From positions 1 through 8,888 of the forward strand of contig JAPHUU010000409.1 of NCBI GenBank assembly GCA_026193555.1: DNA of 8,888 nt, in the 5' to 3' direction. This document shows positions 1 to 6,695 of the stretch, piece by piece. The translations under genes and the position numbers were made by a program. Under the pieces are notes generated by a model. It was not told the origin of the DNA. It did not search any database and worked only from the letters and a program-made list of their open reading frames with translations. Position 1 is the first letter of the stretch. Every line of letters starts with the position of its first letter. This DNA is from Rhodanobacter sp. GTDB taxonomy: Bacteria > Pseudomonadota > Gammaproteobacteria > Xanthomonadales > Rhodanobacteraceae.

Positions 1-609
1 ATCATGCAGTACGCCGTCTACATGGCGATCTCCATTGCGCTGGCGCTCGTGTTGCGGACCTTCATGGCGCGCACGCTGTTTGAACAGTTTCAGCTGGAAC
101 GCCTGCTGCATGAGCGTGCCACTACCGACGGACTGACCGGATTGCTGCTGCGCAACCGCTTTCTCGAAATGGGGCGACTCGCGCTGGACCATGTGTGCGG
201 CCAGCAGCAGCCAGCATGCATGCTGTTCCTGGATGCCGACCACTTCAAGCAGATCAACGACAAACACGGTCATGCTGCCGGCGATACGGCACTGGTCGCG
301 CTGGCCAACAGCCTGCGTGCACATGTGCGTGATGCCGACCTGATCGGCCGCATCGGTGGCGAGGAGTTTGCCATGCTGCTGCCGGGCGTCGATCAGCAGC
401 AGGCCCGCGTCCGCGCCGAACAATTGCGGCTGGCCGTGCGCGCCAGCGAGCAACCGGGCGGCCCATTGACCGTCAGCATCGGCATCGCCGAGTGCGCTCC
501 GGGCTTCTGCGAAGGCATCGAAACCTTGCTGGCACGCGCGGACCAGGCGATGCGCCGGGCCAAGCGCGACGGCCGCGACCGGGTGGTCATGGCTGAAATG
601 CTGCCCTGA
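1..609 (+). CDS. Diguanylate cyclase (GGDEF domain), 3' part only
   Basis: Makes the second messenger cyclic di-GMP from two GTP at the inner membrane. The frame is open from base 1, so the true start and any sensor or further membrane helices lie outside the window. ATG at 4 is only the first internal Met. Numbered from that Met, residues 1-20 form a hydrophobic helix and 25-40 a charged linker. The GGDEF domain runs from about 41 (DGLTG at 42-46) to the C-terminus. The metal and substrate motif FLDADHFKQIND is at 75-86, with D77 the likely metal ligand. The active-site motif GGEEF is at 118-122. An intact inhibitory I-site RDAD (109-112) lies exactly five residues before GGEEF, so the enzyme is probably catalytically active and feedback-inhibited. 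The gene converges on the permease with only 6 bases between the stops. I see no hairpin terminator in the gap. The sensed signal is unknown. Confidence 0.95.
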   Translation: MMQYAVYMAISIALALVLRTFMARTLFEQFQLERLLHERATTDGLTGLLLRNRFLEMGRLALDHVCGQQQPACMLFLDADHFKQINDKHGHAAGDTALVALANSLRAHVRDADLIGRIGGEEFAMLLPGVDQQQARVRAEQLRLAVRASEQPGGPLTVSIGIAECAPGFCEGIETLLARADQAMRRAKRDGRDRVVMAEMLP

Positions 610-615
610 ACAGAC

Positions 616-2109
616 TCAGGACACGTCGGAAGCGGCCAGCTTGCTGTGGCGGATGCCATAGCTGAAATAGACCACCAGTCCCAGCGCCATCCACACGATG
701 AAGCGCCAGATGGTGATCATCGGCAGGCCGCCGAGCAGCAGGAAGTGGCCATCGCTGAACCACGGCCAGCCGATGATCAGAAACAGCGAGAACACGATGC
801 CGACGGGGGCCACCAGCCACAGTGCCGGCGTGCGGAAACGCCGCTCCAGATCCGGCTTGCGGATGCGCAGCAGCAGCACCGAGCCGCAGATGATGATGAA
901 CGCGGCGAGCGTGCCGATGTTGACCAGCTCGGCCACCTCGCCGATCGGCAGGAAACCGGCGACCAGGGCCGTGAACGCGCCCAGGATAATGGTCGGGCGC
1001 GCCGGCGTGCCGTACCTCGGATGCACGTGGGCGAACCATTTCGGCAGCAGCCCGTCGCGCGCCAGCGCGAACCAGATCCGCGCCGCACCCAGCATGAAGG
1101 CAAACATCACGCTGGTGATGCCGGCGATCGCCGCCACCGAGATGATCCCTCGCACCCAGTTCAGCCCCAGCGCCTTGAACGCCGCGTCGACCGGCGCCGG
1201 TCCGGCCAGCTGCTGGTAGGGCACCATGCCGGTCAGCACCAGCGACACCAGGATGTACAGCACCATCGACACCGCCAGCGACAGCAGCACGGCGCGCGGC
1301 AGGTCGCGCTGCGGATTCCGCGACTCCTCCGCGGCGGTGGTCAGGGTGTCGTAGCCGAACACGGCGAAGAACACGATGCTCGATGCCGCCAGCACGCCGC
1401 CCCAGCCGAAGTGGGTCAGCCCGTCGGTGGTGATCGCCGCGGGGATGAACGGATGCCAGTTGGCCGGGTTCACGTAAAACGCGCCCACGCCGATCACCAG
1501 CGCCACGCCGATCACCTTGATGGTGACGATCGCGGTGTTGGCCCGCGCGCCCCACTCGGTCTTCACCGTCAGCATCCAGGCGATCAGCAAGGTGATCGCG
1601 GCCGCGATCACGTTGAACACCTTGCCGTTTTCCGGATGGGACGGATCGTAGGCGCCCTGCGCCCAGGCCGGCAGGTGCACGCCGACGACCTGTTCCAGCA
1701 GCGCCTGCACGTAGCCGGACCAGCCGATCGCCACCACGCCGACGATCAGCGCGTACTCGATCAGCAGATCCCAGCCGATGATCCAGGCAAACAGTTCGCC
1801 CAGCACCGCGTAGCTGTAGGTATAGGCACTGCCGGTGACCGGAATCATGCCGGAGAACTCCGCATAGGCCAGTGCGGCGCAGCCGCTGCCCAGGCCGGCC
1901 ACAAGGAAGCTGAGCACGACTGCCGGACCCGCATTGGCGGCCGCCTGCTGGCCGGCCAGCACGAACACACCGACGCCGATGATCGCGCCGACGCCGATCG
2001 CGGTGAGTTGCCATAGCCCCAGTACACGGCGGAAATCGCCGCTGCTGCCGGCCTCCGCCTGCAGCTGCTCGACCGACTTGTGACGCACCAGTTTGCTGAA
2101 GAAACCCAT
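616..2109 (-). CDS. APC-superfamily amino acid permease (CAT-like)
   Basis: Inner-membrane secondary transporter of 497 aa, probably importing an amino acid by proton symport. The protein is almost wholly hydrophobic helices. TM1 carries the family glycine motif GAIIGVGVFVLAG (about 41-53). TM2-3 carry YAEFSGMIPVTGSAYTYSYA (about 82-101), and GWDLLIEY follows at about 112-119. The C-terminal YFSYGIRHSKL is typical of the cationic amino acid transporter/YfnA branch, which usually has 12-14 helices. The substrate cannot be read from sequence. I chose ATG at 2107-2109 because AAGGGGG (2116-2122 on the complement) sits 6 nt before it. A TTG at 2130 would add seven residues but has no such site. 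Upstream lie an extended -10 element and a met-box-like palindrome, so a methionine-related substrate or control is possible but unproven. The gene is transcribed alone or after the desaturase-like gene, 248 bases upstream. Confidence 0.93.
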   Translation of the reverse strand: MGFFSKLVRHKSVEQLQAEAGSSGDFRRVLGLWQLTAIGVGAIIGVGVFVLAGQQAAANAGPAVVLSFLVAGLGSGCAALAYAEFSGMIPVTGSAYTYSYAVLGELFAWIIGWDLLIEYALIVGVVAIGWSGYVQALLEQVVGVHLPAWAQGAYDPSHPENGKVFNVIAAAITLLIAWMLTVKTEWGARANTAIVTIKVIGVALVIGVGAFYVNPANWHPFIPAAITTDGLTHFGWGGVLAASSIVFFAVFGYDTLTTAAEESRNPQRDLPRAVLLSLAVSMVLYILVSLVLTGMVPYQQLAGPAPVDAAFKALGLNWVRGIISVAAIAGITSVMFAFMLGAARIWFALARDGLLPKWFAHVHPRYGTPARPTIILGAFTALVAGFLPIGEVAELVNIGTLAAFIIICGSVLLLRIRKPDLERRFRTPALWLVAPVGIVFSLFLIIGWPWFSDGHFLLLGGLPMITIWRFIVWMALGLVVYFSYGIRHSKLAASDVS

Positions 2110-2115
2110 GCTGAA

Positions 2116-2122
2116 CCCCCTT
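2116..2122 (-). promoter_or_regulatory. Ribosome binding site of the permease
   Basis: The complement reads AAGGGGG, 6 nt before the ATG at 2109. This decides the permease start in favour of ATG 2109 over the TTG at 2130. Confidence 0.8.
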
Positions 2123-2135
2123 GAAATCAACCCCG

Positions 2136-2144
2136 ATCATAACA
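2136..2144 (-). promoter_or_regulatory. Extended -10 promoter element for the permease
   Basis: The complement reads TGTTATGAT, a full match to the extended -10 pattern TGn followed by TATGAT (5 of 6 to TATAAT). I find no good -35 hexamer at 16-18 bases upstream, which is common for extended -10 promoters. A start of transcription near 2129-2130 would give a leader of only about 20 bases holding the ribosome binding site. The promoter lies about 45-55 bases downstream (in minus-strand sense) of the palindrome at 2188-2206. Confidence 0.5.
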
Positions 2145-2187
2145 AGTCGCGCAGATTACGTCCCGACAGCCGCGCCAGGCATTCTCA

Positions 2188-2206
2188 TATGGACGTCCAT
2201 ACGTCT
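2188..2206 (-). promoter_or_regulatory. Palindromic operator, met-box-like tandem 8-mers
   Basis: Bases 2188-2201 are a perfect 14-bp palindrome, TATGGACGTCCATA. Read as 8-mers, 2191-2198 is GGACGTCC (6 of 8 to the MetJ met box AGACGTCT) and the directly adjacent 2199-2206 is ATACGTCT (7 of 8 on the minus strand as AGACGTAT). MetJ binds two or more adjacent 8-bp boxes in this way. The site lies in an AT-rich patch (TATATAAAAT follows on the plus strand) inside GC-rich DNA, upstream of the permease. Whether this organism has MetJ cannot be seen here. Another dimeric regulator recognising an ACGT core is equally possible. Confidence 0.4.
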
Positions 2207-2357
2207 ATATAAAATACACCACGGATCGAGCGCCACCGCCACGGCACGACCCACCCGCCTCACGTGGCTGGACGAATGACGCACCCACCGCGACTGGGCG
2301 CATGGGAGTTCGCGTGAAATTCCGGGCGGCCGGATCAGCCGGCTTGCCGGCGGCGAC

Positions 2358-3629
2358 TCAACCGGGCACCTGCTGTTTCGGTGCATCCGCCGCGGTCACG
2401 CGCTTGCCGCCGAGCCATGGCAGCAGCAACGCACTCAGGCCAAATACCACCAGCAAGGCCAGCGCGGCATGGGTAGTCAGGTGATCCACCCCGAACCAGC
2501 GACCGAGCAGCAGCGGCAGCATGGCGGTAAGCAGCGTGCGCGCGCCTTCCAGCCAGAACGCTGCGCGACGACTTTCCATCAGCGCGCCGATCACGCTGAG
2601 GCTGGCCACCATGTAAAGCCCATAGGCCAGCAGCGTGCCGAGACTGGCGTGTGCAGTGAGGCCGAGAAAATGCGTGGCCATGCCCAGCAGCAGGGCAAAC
2701 TGCACCAGGCAGTAGGCGGCCAGTGCGGACGGCATCGGCGGATCGTAGATTGCGCGGCCGATGTCGTAGTCCGGCCGGGGACAGCGCGCCGCCACCTCGG
2801 TCGGGCGCCAGCCGGGTCGACGGAACCAGATCTGCAGTTTGTCGCGCCAGCGCGTCGCGCGCCGCGCCTCCACCGCCGTGGCCCAGTACACCTCGACATT
2901 CGCCCACAGCGGATTCCAGCTGCGCAGCGGCGAGCGCGTACCATAGACCGGCGGCTCGCGGTCATCCTCCTCGACGAAGGTACCGAACAGGCGATCCCAC
3001 AGGACCAGGATGCCGCCGTAGTTGTGGTCGAGATAACAGTCGTTGGTGGCGTGATGGGCGCGATGATTGGACGGCGAGCAGAACACGCGATCGAACCAGC
3101 CCAGCTTGCCGATCTGCTCGGTATGCACCCAGAACTGGTACAGCAGGTCGATCAGCGCGATCACCACGAACACCTGGAGCGGATAGCCCAGCACGGCCAT
3201 CGGCAGGTAGAACACCCAGCCCAGCAGGCCGCCGGTACTGGTCTGGCGCAGCGCGGTGGAGAGGTTGTATTCCTCGCTCTGGTGATGCACCACATGCGCG
3301 GCCCACAGGACGTTCACCTCGTGCCCCATCCGATGCAGCCAGTAGTACAGGAAGTCGTACAGCAGCAGGCCACTGACCCACACCCACGGGCTTCCGGCCG
3401 GCAAGGCGAACAGCGCCAGATGCTCCACGCACCAGGCATAGATGCCCAACGTGAGCAGCTTGAGAAACACCCCTGCGATCTGCGACATCACCCCCAGGCC
3501 GATGCTGTTGATGCTGTCGTTGCTGCGATAAGCGCGCCGGCCGCGCAGCCGCGCCACGATGAGTTCGATCCCGATCAGCAGGAAGAAGAACGGTGTCGCC
3601 CAGGTGATGATCAGTTCCTGCGTGTTCAA
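2358..3629 (-). CDS. Sterol desaturase/fatty acid hydroxylase family, AGMO-like
   Basis: Integral-membrane di-iron oxygenase of 423 aa. The histidine motifs of the superfamily are all present: HRMGH at 99-103, HVVHH at 112-116 and HRAHH at 189-193, with extra conserved histidines at 169 and 202. The block from YYWLHRMGHE through NLSTALRQ (about 95-129) and LDHNYGGILVLWDRLFGTF (200-218) closely resembles alkylglycerol monooxygenase (TMEM195), which cleaves the ether bond of alkylglycerols. Length and the hydrophobic C-terminal half (about 298-407, several helices) also fit AGMO better than C4-sterol oxidase. Substrate in bacteria is inferred only. The start codon is TTG at 3629, preceded by GCGGGGG seven nt upstream. 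It overlaps the stop of the upstream frame as TTGA, which suggests translational coupling. No ATG occurs in frame before residue 48, which would remove the first membrane helix. A GC-rich hairpin without a T-run follows the stop (about 2335-2356). Confidence 0.9.
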   Translation of the reverse strand: MNTQELIITWATPFFFLLIGIELIVARLRGRRAYRSNDSINSIGLGVMSQIAGVFLKLLTLGIYAWCVEHLALFALPAGSPWVWVSGLLLYDFLYYWLHRMGHEVNVLWAAHVVHHQSEEYNLSTALRQTSTGGLLGWVFYLPMAVLGYPLQVFVVIALIDLLYQFWVHTEQIGKLGWFDRVFCSPSNHRAHHATNDCYLDHNYGGILVLWDRLFGTFVEEDDREPPVYGTRSPLRSWNPLWANVEVYWATAVEARRATRWRDKLQIWFRRPGWRPTEVAARCPRPDYDIGRAIYDPPMPSALAAYCLVQFALLLGMATHFLGLTAHASLGTLLAYGLYMVASLSVIGALMESRRAAFWLEGARTLLTAMLPLLLGRWFGVDHLTTHAALALLVVFGLSALLLPWLGGKRVTAADAPKQQVPG

Positions 3630-3769
3630 TTCGAAGCCCCCGCCTCAGCCAACGTGTCGCGCCGCTGCACCGAACGGGCGATCCACCACAAGGCCAGATG
3701 ATACGTCGATAACAGCCACAGACTCGCCGCGGCGATCGGCGCATCGATGCGGCTCCCTGCCAGCAGGCG
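3626..3769 (-). pseudogene. 3' remnant of a lysoplasmalogenase-like (YhhN/TMEM86) gene
   Basis: The last ~47 codons before the TGA at 3626-3628 read like a real membrane-protein C-terminus. LLAGSRIDAPIAAASLWLL is followed by STYHLALWWIARSVQRRD. This layout (short loop, Ala-rich turn, Trp/Tyr helix ending in I-A/V-R-S) resembles my memory of YhhN-family ends such as [20 protein letters not shown] of E. coli YhhN. Upstream of about 3769 the frame turns into Cys/Arg-rich sequence with no helices, and the other two minus frames do not pick up the missing part. There is no start codon or ribosome site near the conserved portion. A full gene (~200 aa) would have to run into the TonB receptor. I therefore read it as a 5'-truncated relic. 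Its stop overlaps the TTG of the AGMO-like gene by 4 nt, as operon partners do. Family assignment is by pattern only. Confidence 0.45.
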
Positions 3770-4165
3770 TCGACAGCACGCCCCGACATCGGCCCACCAC
3801 GGCTTCCAGTCACACCTCTCACTGCCGCAGGCCGGTCTGCACGGACAACACGACAACGGCAGCGCTCTGCCCGCCACCGAGTGAGGCTTCACCGGGGAGC
3901 GCCGGCAATGGCATCGGGTGGGCGGGATCCGGGCCTGTTTCGACGACTCCGGACCGAACCAGCACCGATTTCTGGCAGCCCCCGCCGCTCGGAATTCCAT
4001 TCCTGACGGATACCGGGAAACGCCGGATATGGCGCTGCCGAGGTACCGGCTGCATGGCAAGACGGAGTTGATCCGCGGCGTCATCAAACCGTCTCGACAC
4101 TGACGTTAAACCTTCGTGATGCCGACCCAGAATGGCGCTTTTTACGATCCTCAAAGGGGCACCCG
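3770..4165. other. Intergenic region without a convincing gene
   Basis: About 400 bases between the relic and the TonB receptor. Open frames cross it on both strands, but their translations are rich in Cys, Arg, Pro and Ser, lack helices or motifs, and have no ribosome sites. It must hold the receptor promoter near its right end. If the desaturase-like gene has its own promoter, that lies here on the minus strand, but I cannot point to one. I see no clear direct repeat or mobile-element end that would mark the break point of the truncated gene. Confidence 0.6.
4100..4133 (+). promoter_or_regulatory. Possible Pho-box-like promoter of the TonB receptor (weak)
   Basis: Two 7-mers, CTGACGT (4100-4106) and CCTTCGT (4111-4117), are separated by the AT-rich TAAA. 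Compared with the PhoB repeat CTGTCAT they match 5 of 7 and 4 of 7. Ten bases later CAGAAT (4128-4133) matches 4 of 6 of a -10 box, the spacing seen at classic Pho promoters. Transcription would then begin near 4140, about 25 bases before the ATG. Each element is weak and the call rests on their order plus the phospholipase context. Confidence 0.22.
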
Positions 4166-6553
4166 ATGTTGCGCATGAATAAGATTCCCGCCGTGGTGAT
4201 GCTGGCCCTGCTGGCACCTGCTGCACTGGCACATGCCGTCCCCAACGGGAGCAGCGGCTCCGCTCCGGCGGGCGCTGCAGATGGCACCACGACGCACGCC
4301 AGGGACGGGAAGCATGGCGCCAGGACCGCCGACAGCAAGACGCTGCAAGCCGTGGTGGTCACCGGTCAGCCGGTATCCTTCACCAACAACGAGCTGCCGC
4401 CGGTGCTGACGAAGCTGTCGGCGCCGCTGACCAGCATCGTCGATGCCGTCAACCTGCTGCCGGGCGTGAATGTCACCCCGGGCGGCGTGTTCGGCAGCGA
4501 CGACTGGTCGGTCGGCATCACCATGCGCGGCTTCACCCAGGGCCAGCTGGGCTTCACCGTGGATGGACTGCCCAACGGCGCCACCAGCTACGGTGGCGGT
4601 GCCAAGCCGAACCGCTTCCTCGACTCCGAGAACATGCGCACGGTCAGTGTGTCGCAGGGCACGGCGGACATCGCCTCGCCGTCCAGCCAGGCGCTCGGCG
4701 GCACGATCAACTACGCGTCGATCGACCCGGCGATGAAGCGCGCGGTGGCGATCAACTATTCCACCGGCTCCTGGAACGCGCAGCGCGAGTTCGTGCGCTA
4801 CGACACCGGCGCGCTGTTCAATGACAACACCTACGCCTACGTCAGCTTCTCCAACACCGACAACAAGCGCTGGATCGGCTCTGGCTCCAACGGCCATACC
4901 AGCCGCATTCATCTGGACAGCAAGCTGATCAGCTACCTCACCGATTCGCTGACCATGACGGCGCGCCTGTCCTGGGATGACACCTACGAGAACAACTACA
5001 ACAGCGTCACCCTGGCGCAGTTCAAGCAGGATCCGAACTGGGATCACCTGAACTGGAACTGGACCGGCAAGCCGTACATCGACCAGAACTTCGTCGAGCC
5101 ATGGAACACCGTGCGCCAGAATGCACTGGCCGGCGTGCGTTTCGACTACACGCCCAGCGACACCAGCAGCGTGGAGTTCTATCCGTACTTCCAGTACATG
5201 AAGGGCTCGGGTGGCTGGCTGCCGCCGTACCAGCTGTTCGGTGTGGATGGCGCCGGCGCACTGACAAACAACCGTCCGGCTCCGGGCGGGGCTTTCAGCA
5301 AGGTGTTCTTCGTCGACGCCAGCGGCCAGCCACTGGCGGTATCCGCTGGCTGTGCCAATCCCTACGATGCAACCTGCTATGCCGCTGGCGCCACGCCCGC
5401 CAGCAGCTTCCGTCAGAGCCTGTACAAGAACAATCGCTACGGCTTCATCAGCAAGGGCAAGTGGCAGGTTGGCATGAACAACCTGGAAGCGGGCCTGTGG
5501 CTGGAGAACCTCGATCGTATCAACGGTCGCGTGTGGTATGCGGTGACCGATCCGACGGTGAGCTGGAACTATGCCCGCCCGGCGTATTACAAGCAGTTCG
5601 ACCAGCTGCTCACCACCAACACCCGCAAGTTCTATGCGCAGGACCAGGTGCATCTCGGTCCGGTCGACATCACCGCCGGCGTCAGCAAGTACCTGGTCTC
5701 GCTGAGCGGCAAGGACGAGATCAACAGCGGCACCCAGTTCGCCACGCTCAACAGCGACTCGGGCCTGCTGCCGTCGCTCGGTGCGGTATATCACCTTGAC
5801 CATCGCTCGCAGCTTTACGCCAGCGTGACCAAGAACTTCTCGCCGGTACCTGACGGTGTGCTGCAGGCGGCCGCCGTCGGTACCGACATCAGCCACGTCA
5901 AGCCGGAAACCTCGCTCAACATCGATGCCGGCTACCGCTACAGCTCCAATGATCTGTCGCTCGGCCTGTCTGTGTACCACGTGCGCTTTGCCAACCAAAT
6001 CACCTTCATCAACCCGCAAAGCGATGGCGTGACGCAGATCAACTACACCATCGGCACCGCTGGCACCTACGTCAACGTCGGTGGCGTGCAGTCGAAGGGT
6101 GTCGAGGCGATCGCGAACTGGAAAGCCTCGCCGAACATGGATCTGTACGCCTCGGCCACGTTCAACGACTCGACCTATCTGGGCAACGTCAACGGCATCA
6201 AGGCCGGCAACAAGGTCGCCGGGCAGCCCGCCCGCATGCTGGCGCTGTCGGCCAACTACCACACCACCGACGGCTTCCAGACCGGCATCTCGGGCAAGTA
6301 CGTGGGTGGCCGCTACGGCACCATCGACAACACCGAAAAACTGCCGTCCTACGTATCCATCGACGCCTACGCCGGTTATCACATCGGGTTCGCTGCTGAG
6401 CAACGTGCGATCAAGTCGGTGGATCTGATGTTGAACGTCACCAACCTGATGGATCGGCGCTATCTGGGCACGGTCGATTCGGCCGGCACGCCGGGCTATT
6501 ACTTCATCGCCCCGGGACGCACGGCGGTGTTCTCGATCAAGGCGAACCTCTGA
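4166..6553 (+). CDS. TonB-dependent outer-membrane receptor
   Basis: Outer-membrane gated porin of 795 aa that imports a scarce or bulky ligand using energy from TonB-ExbBD. ATG 4166 is chosen for AAAGGGG (4153-4159) six nt upstream. Residues 1-22/24 are a signal peptide (LALLAPAALA, then HA). Residues 25-57 are a low-complexity Gly/Ser/Ala/Thr stretch. The TonB box is LQAVVVTG (about 60-67). The plug domain follows (about 75-190), with LLPGVNVTPGG, MRGFTQGQ, FTVDGLPNG and the closing LGGTINYAS. The rest is barrel, rich in Asn, Tyr and Ser. There is no N-terminal signalling domain, so no sigma-factor partner is expected. The only two cysteines I find (C396 and C404) lie in one predicted outer loop and could form a disulfide. 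The last residue is Leu (VFSIKANL) instead of the usual Phe or Trp of the assembly signal. Ligand is unknown. The downstream phospholipase C suggests a phosphorus- or lipid-related diet, but iron or a sugar cannot be excluded. Confidence 0.95.
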   Translation: MLRMNKIPAVVMLALLAPAALAHAVPNGSSGSAPAGAADGTTTHARDGKHGARTADSKTLQAVVVTGQPVSFTNNELPPVLTKLSAPLTSIVDAVNLLPGVNVTPGGVFGSDDWSVGITMRGFTQGQLGFTVDGLPNGATSYGGGAKPNRFLDSENMRTVSVSQGTADIASPSSQALGGTINYASIDPAMKRAVAINYSTGSWNAQREFVRYDTGALFNDNTYAYVSFSNTDNKRWIGSGSNGHTSRIHLDSKLISYLTDSLTMTARLSWDDTYENNYNSVTLAQFKQDPNWDHLNWNWTGKPYIDQNFVEPWNTVRQNALAGVRFDYTPSDTSSVEFYPYFQYMKGSGGWLPPYQLFGVDGAGALTNNRPAPGGAFSKVFFVDASGQPLAVSAGCANPYDATCYAAGATPASSFRQSLYKNNRYGFISKGKWQVGMNNLEAGLWLENLDRINGRVWYAVTDPTVSWNYARPAYYKQFDQLLTTNTRKFYAQDQVHLGPVDITAGVSKYLVSLSGKDEINSGTQFATLNSDSGLLPSLGAVYHLDHRSQLYASVTKNFSPVPDGVLQAAAVGTDISHVKPETSLNIDAGYRYSSNDLSLGLSVYHVRFANQITFINPQSDGVTQINYTIGTAGTYVNVGGVQSKGVEAIANWKASPNMDLYASATFNDSTYLGNVNGIKAGNKVAGQPARMLALSANYHTTDGFQTGISGKYVGGRYGTIDNTEKLPSYVSIDAYAGYHIGFAAEQRAIKSVDLMLNVTNLMDRRYLGTVDSAGTPGYYFIAPGRTAVFSIKANL

Positions 6554-6573
6554 ACACGCGGTAGCTGCCTGCG

Positions 6574-6613
6574 CGGACCGTCATGTCCCGGACATGGCGG
6601 TCCGTTCTCTTTT
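6574..6613 (+). terminator. Intrinsic terminator after the TonB receptor
   Basis: Left arm GGACCGTCATGTCC (6575-6588) pairs with right arm GGACATGGCGGTCC (6590-6603), with one T-G wobble and one central base, so the innermost pairs must open to form the loop. C6574-G6604 extends the stem. A T-rich tail (TTCTCTTTT, 6605-6613) follows. The hairpin begins 21 bases after the receptor stop and 83 bases before the phospholipase ATG. It should end or reduce receptor transcripts, so the phospholipase either has its own promoter or depends on readthrough. Confidence 0.8.
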
Positions 6614-6635
6614 CTGCCCTGCGCACCGCGCGCGA

Positions 6636-6653
6636 CGTGATCTGTGCATCACG
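6636..6653. repeat. Short inverted repeat upstream of the phospholipase
   Basis: CGTGAT (6636-6641) and ATCACG (6648-6653) form a perfect 6-bp inverted repeat around 6 bases. It sits 42 bases before the phospholipase ATG, beyond the terminator, where an operator could lie. It recalls the CRP/Clp pattern (TGTGA, 6 bases, TCACA), but the GTGA and TCAC half-sites are 8 bases apart instead of 6. The function is open. Confidence 0.25.
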
Positions 6654-6695
6654 ACCGCGCCACAGGCTGCGCGGGGCTTGCTCACGGAGCAGCAA

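Noticed and set aside
646..2016. 456-codon plus-strand frame opposite the permease
   Set aside because: The translation is rich in His, Gln, Asp and Arg with no motif. It is the antisense image of a real membrane protein, and long antisense frames are common at this GC content.
2335..2356. GC-rich hairpin after the AGMO-like gene as a terminator
   Set aside because: GCCGGC repeats can pair, but no T-run follows on the minus strand, and GCCGGC is self-complementary and common in GC-rich DNA.
2469..3701. 410-codon plus-strand frame opposite the AGMO-like gene
   Set aside because: His/Gln/Arg-rich composition with no motif, opposite a gene with all the expected histidine boxes.
3626..4087. Full 153-codon minus-strand frame as an intact gene
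   Set aside because: Only the last ~47 codons look like protein. The first ~100 are Cys/Arg/Pro-rich with no helix, and ATG 4087 has no supporting site. Only the 3' part is kept, as a relic.
4151..6403. 750-codon minus-strand frame opposite the TonB receptor
   Set aside because: It is Val/Arg/Gly/Asp-repetitive without domain order, and it covers a receptor with a signal peptide, TonB box, plug and ribosome site on the other strand. It is an antisense shadow despite its length.
6594..6695. Upstream start giving the phospholipase 34 more residues
   Set aside because: The ATG at 6594 lies in the right arm of the terminator hairpin, and the extra residues would bury the Tat signal. ATG 6696 has a ribosome binding site.
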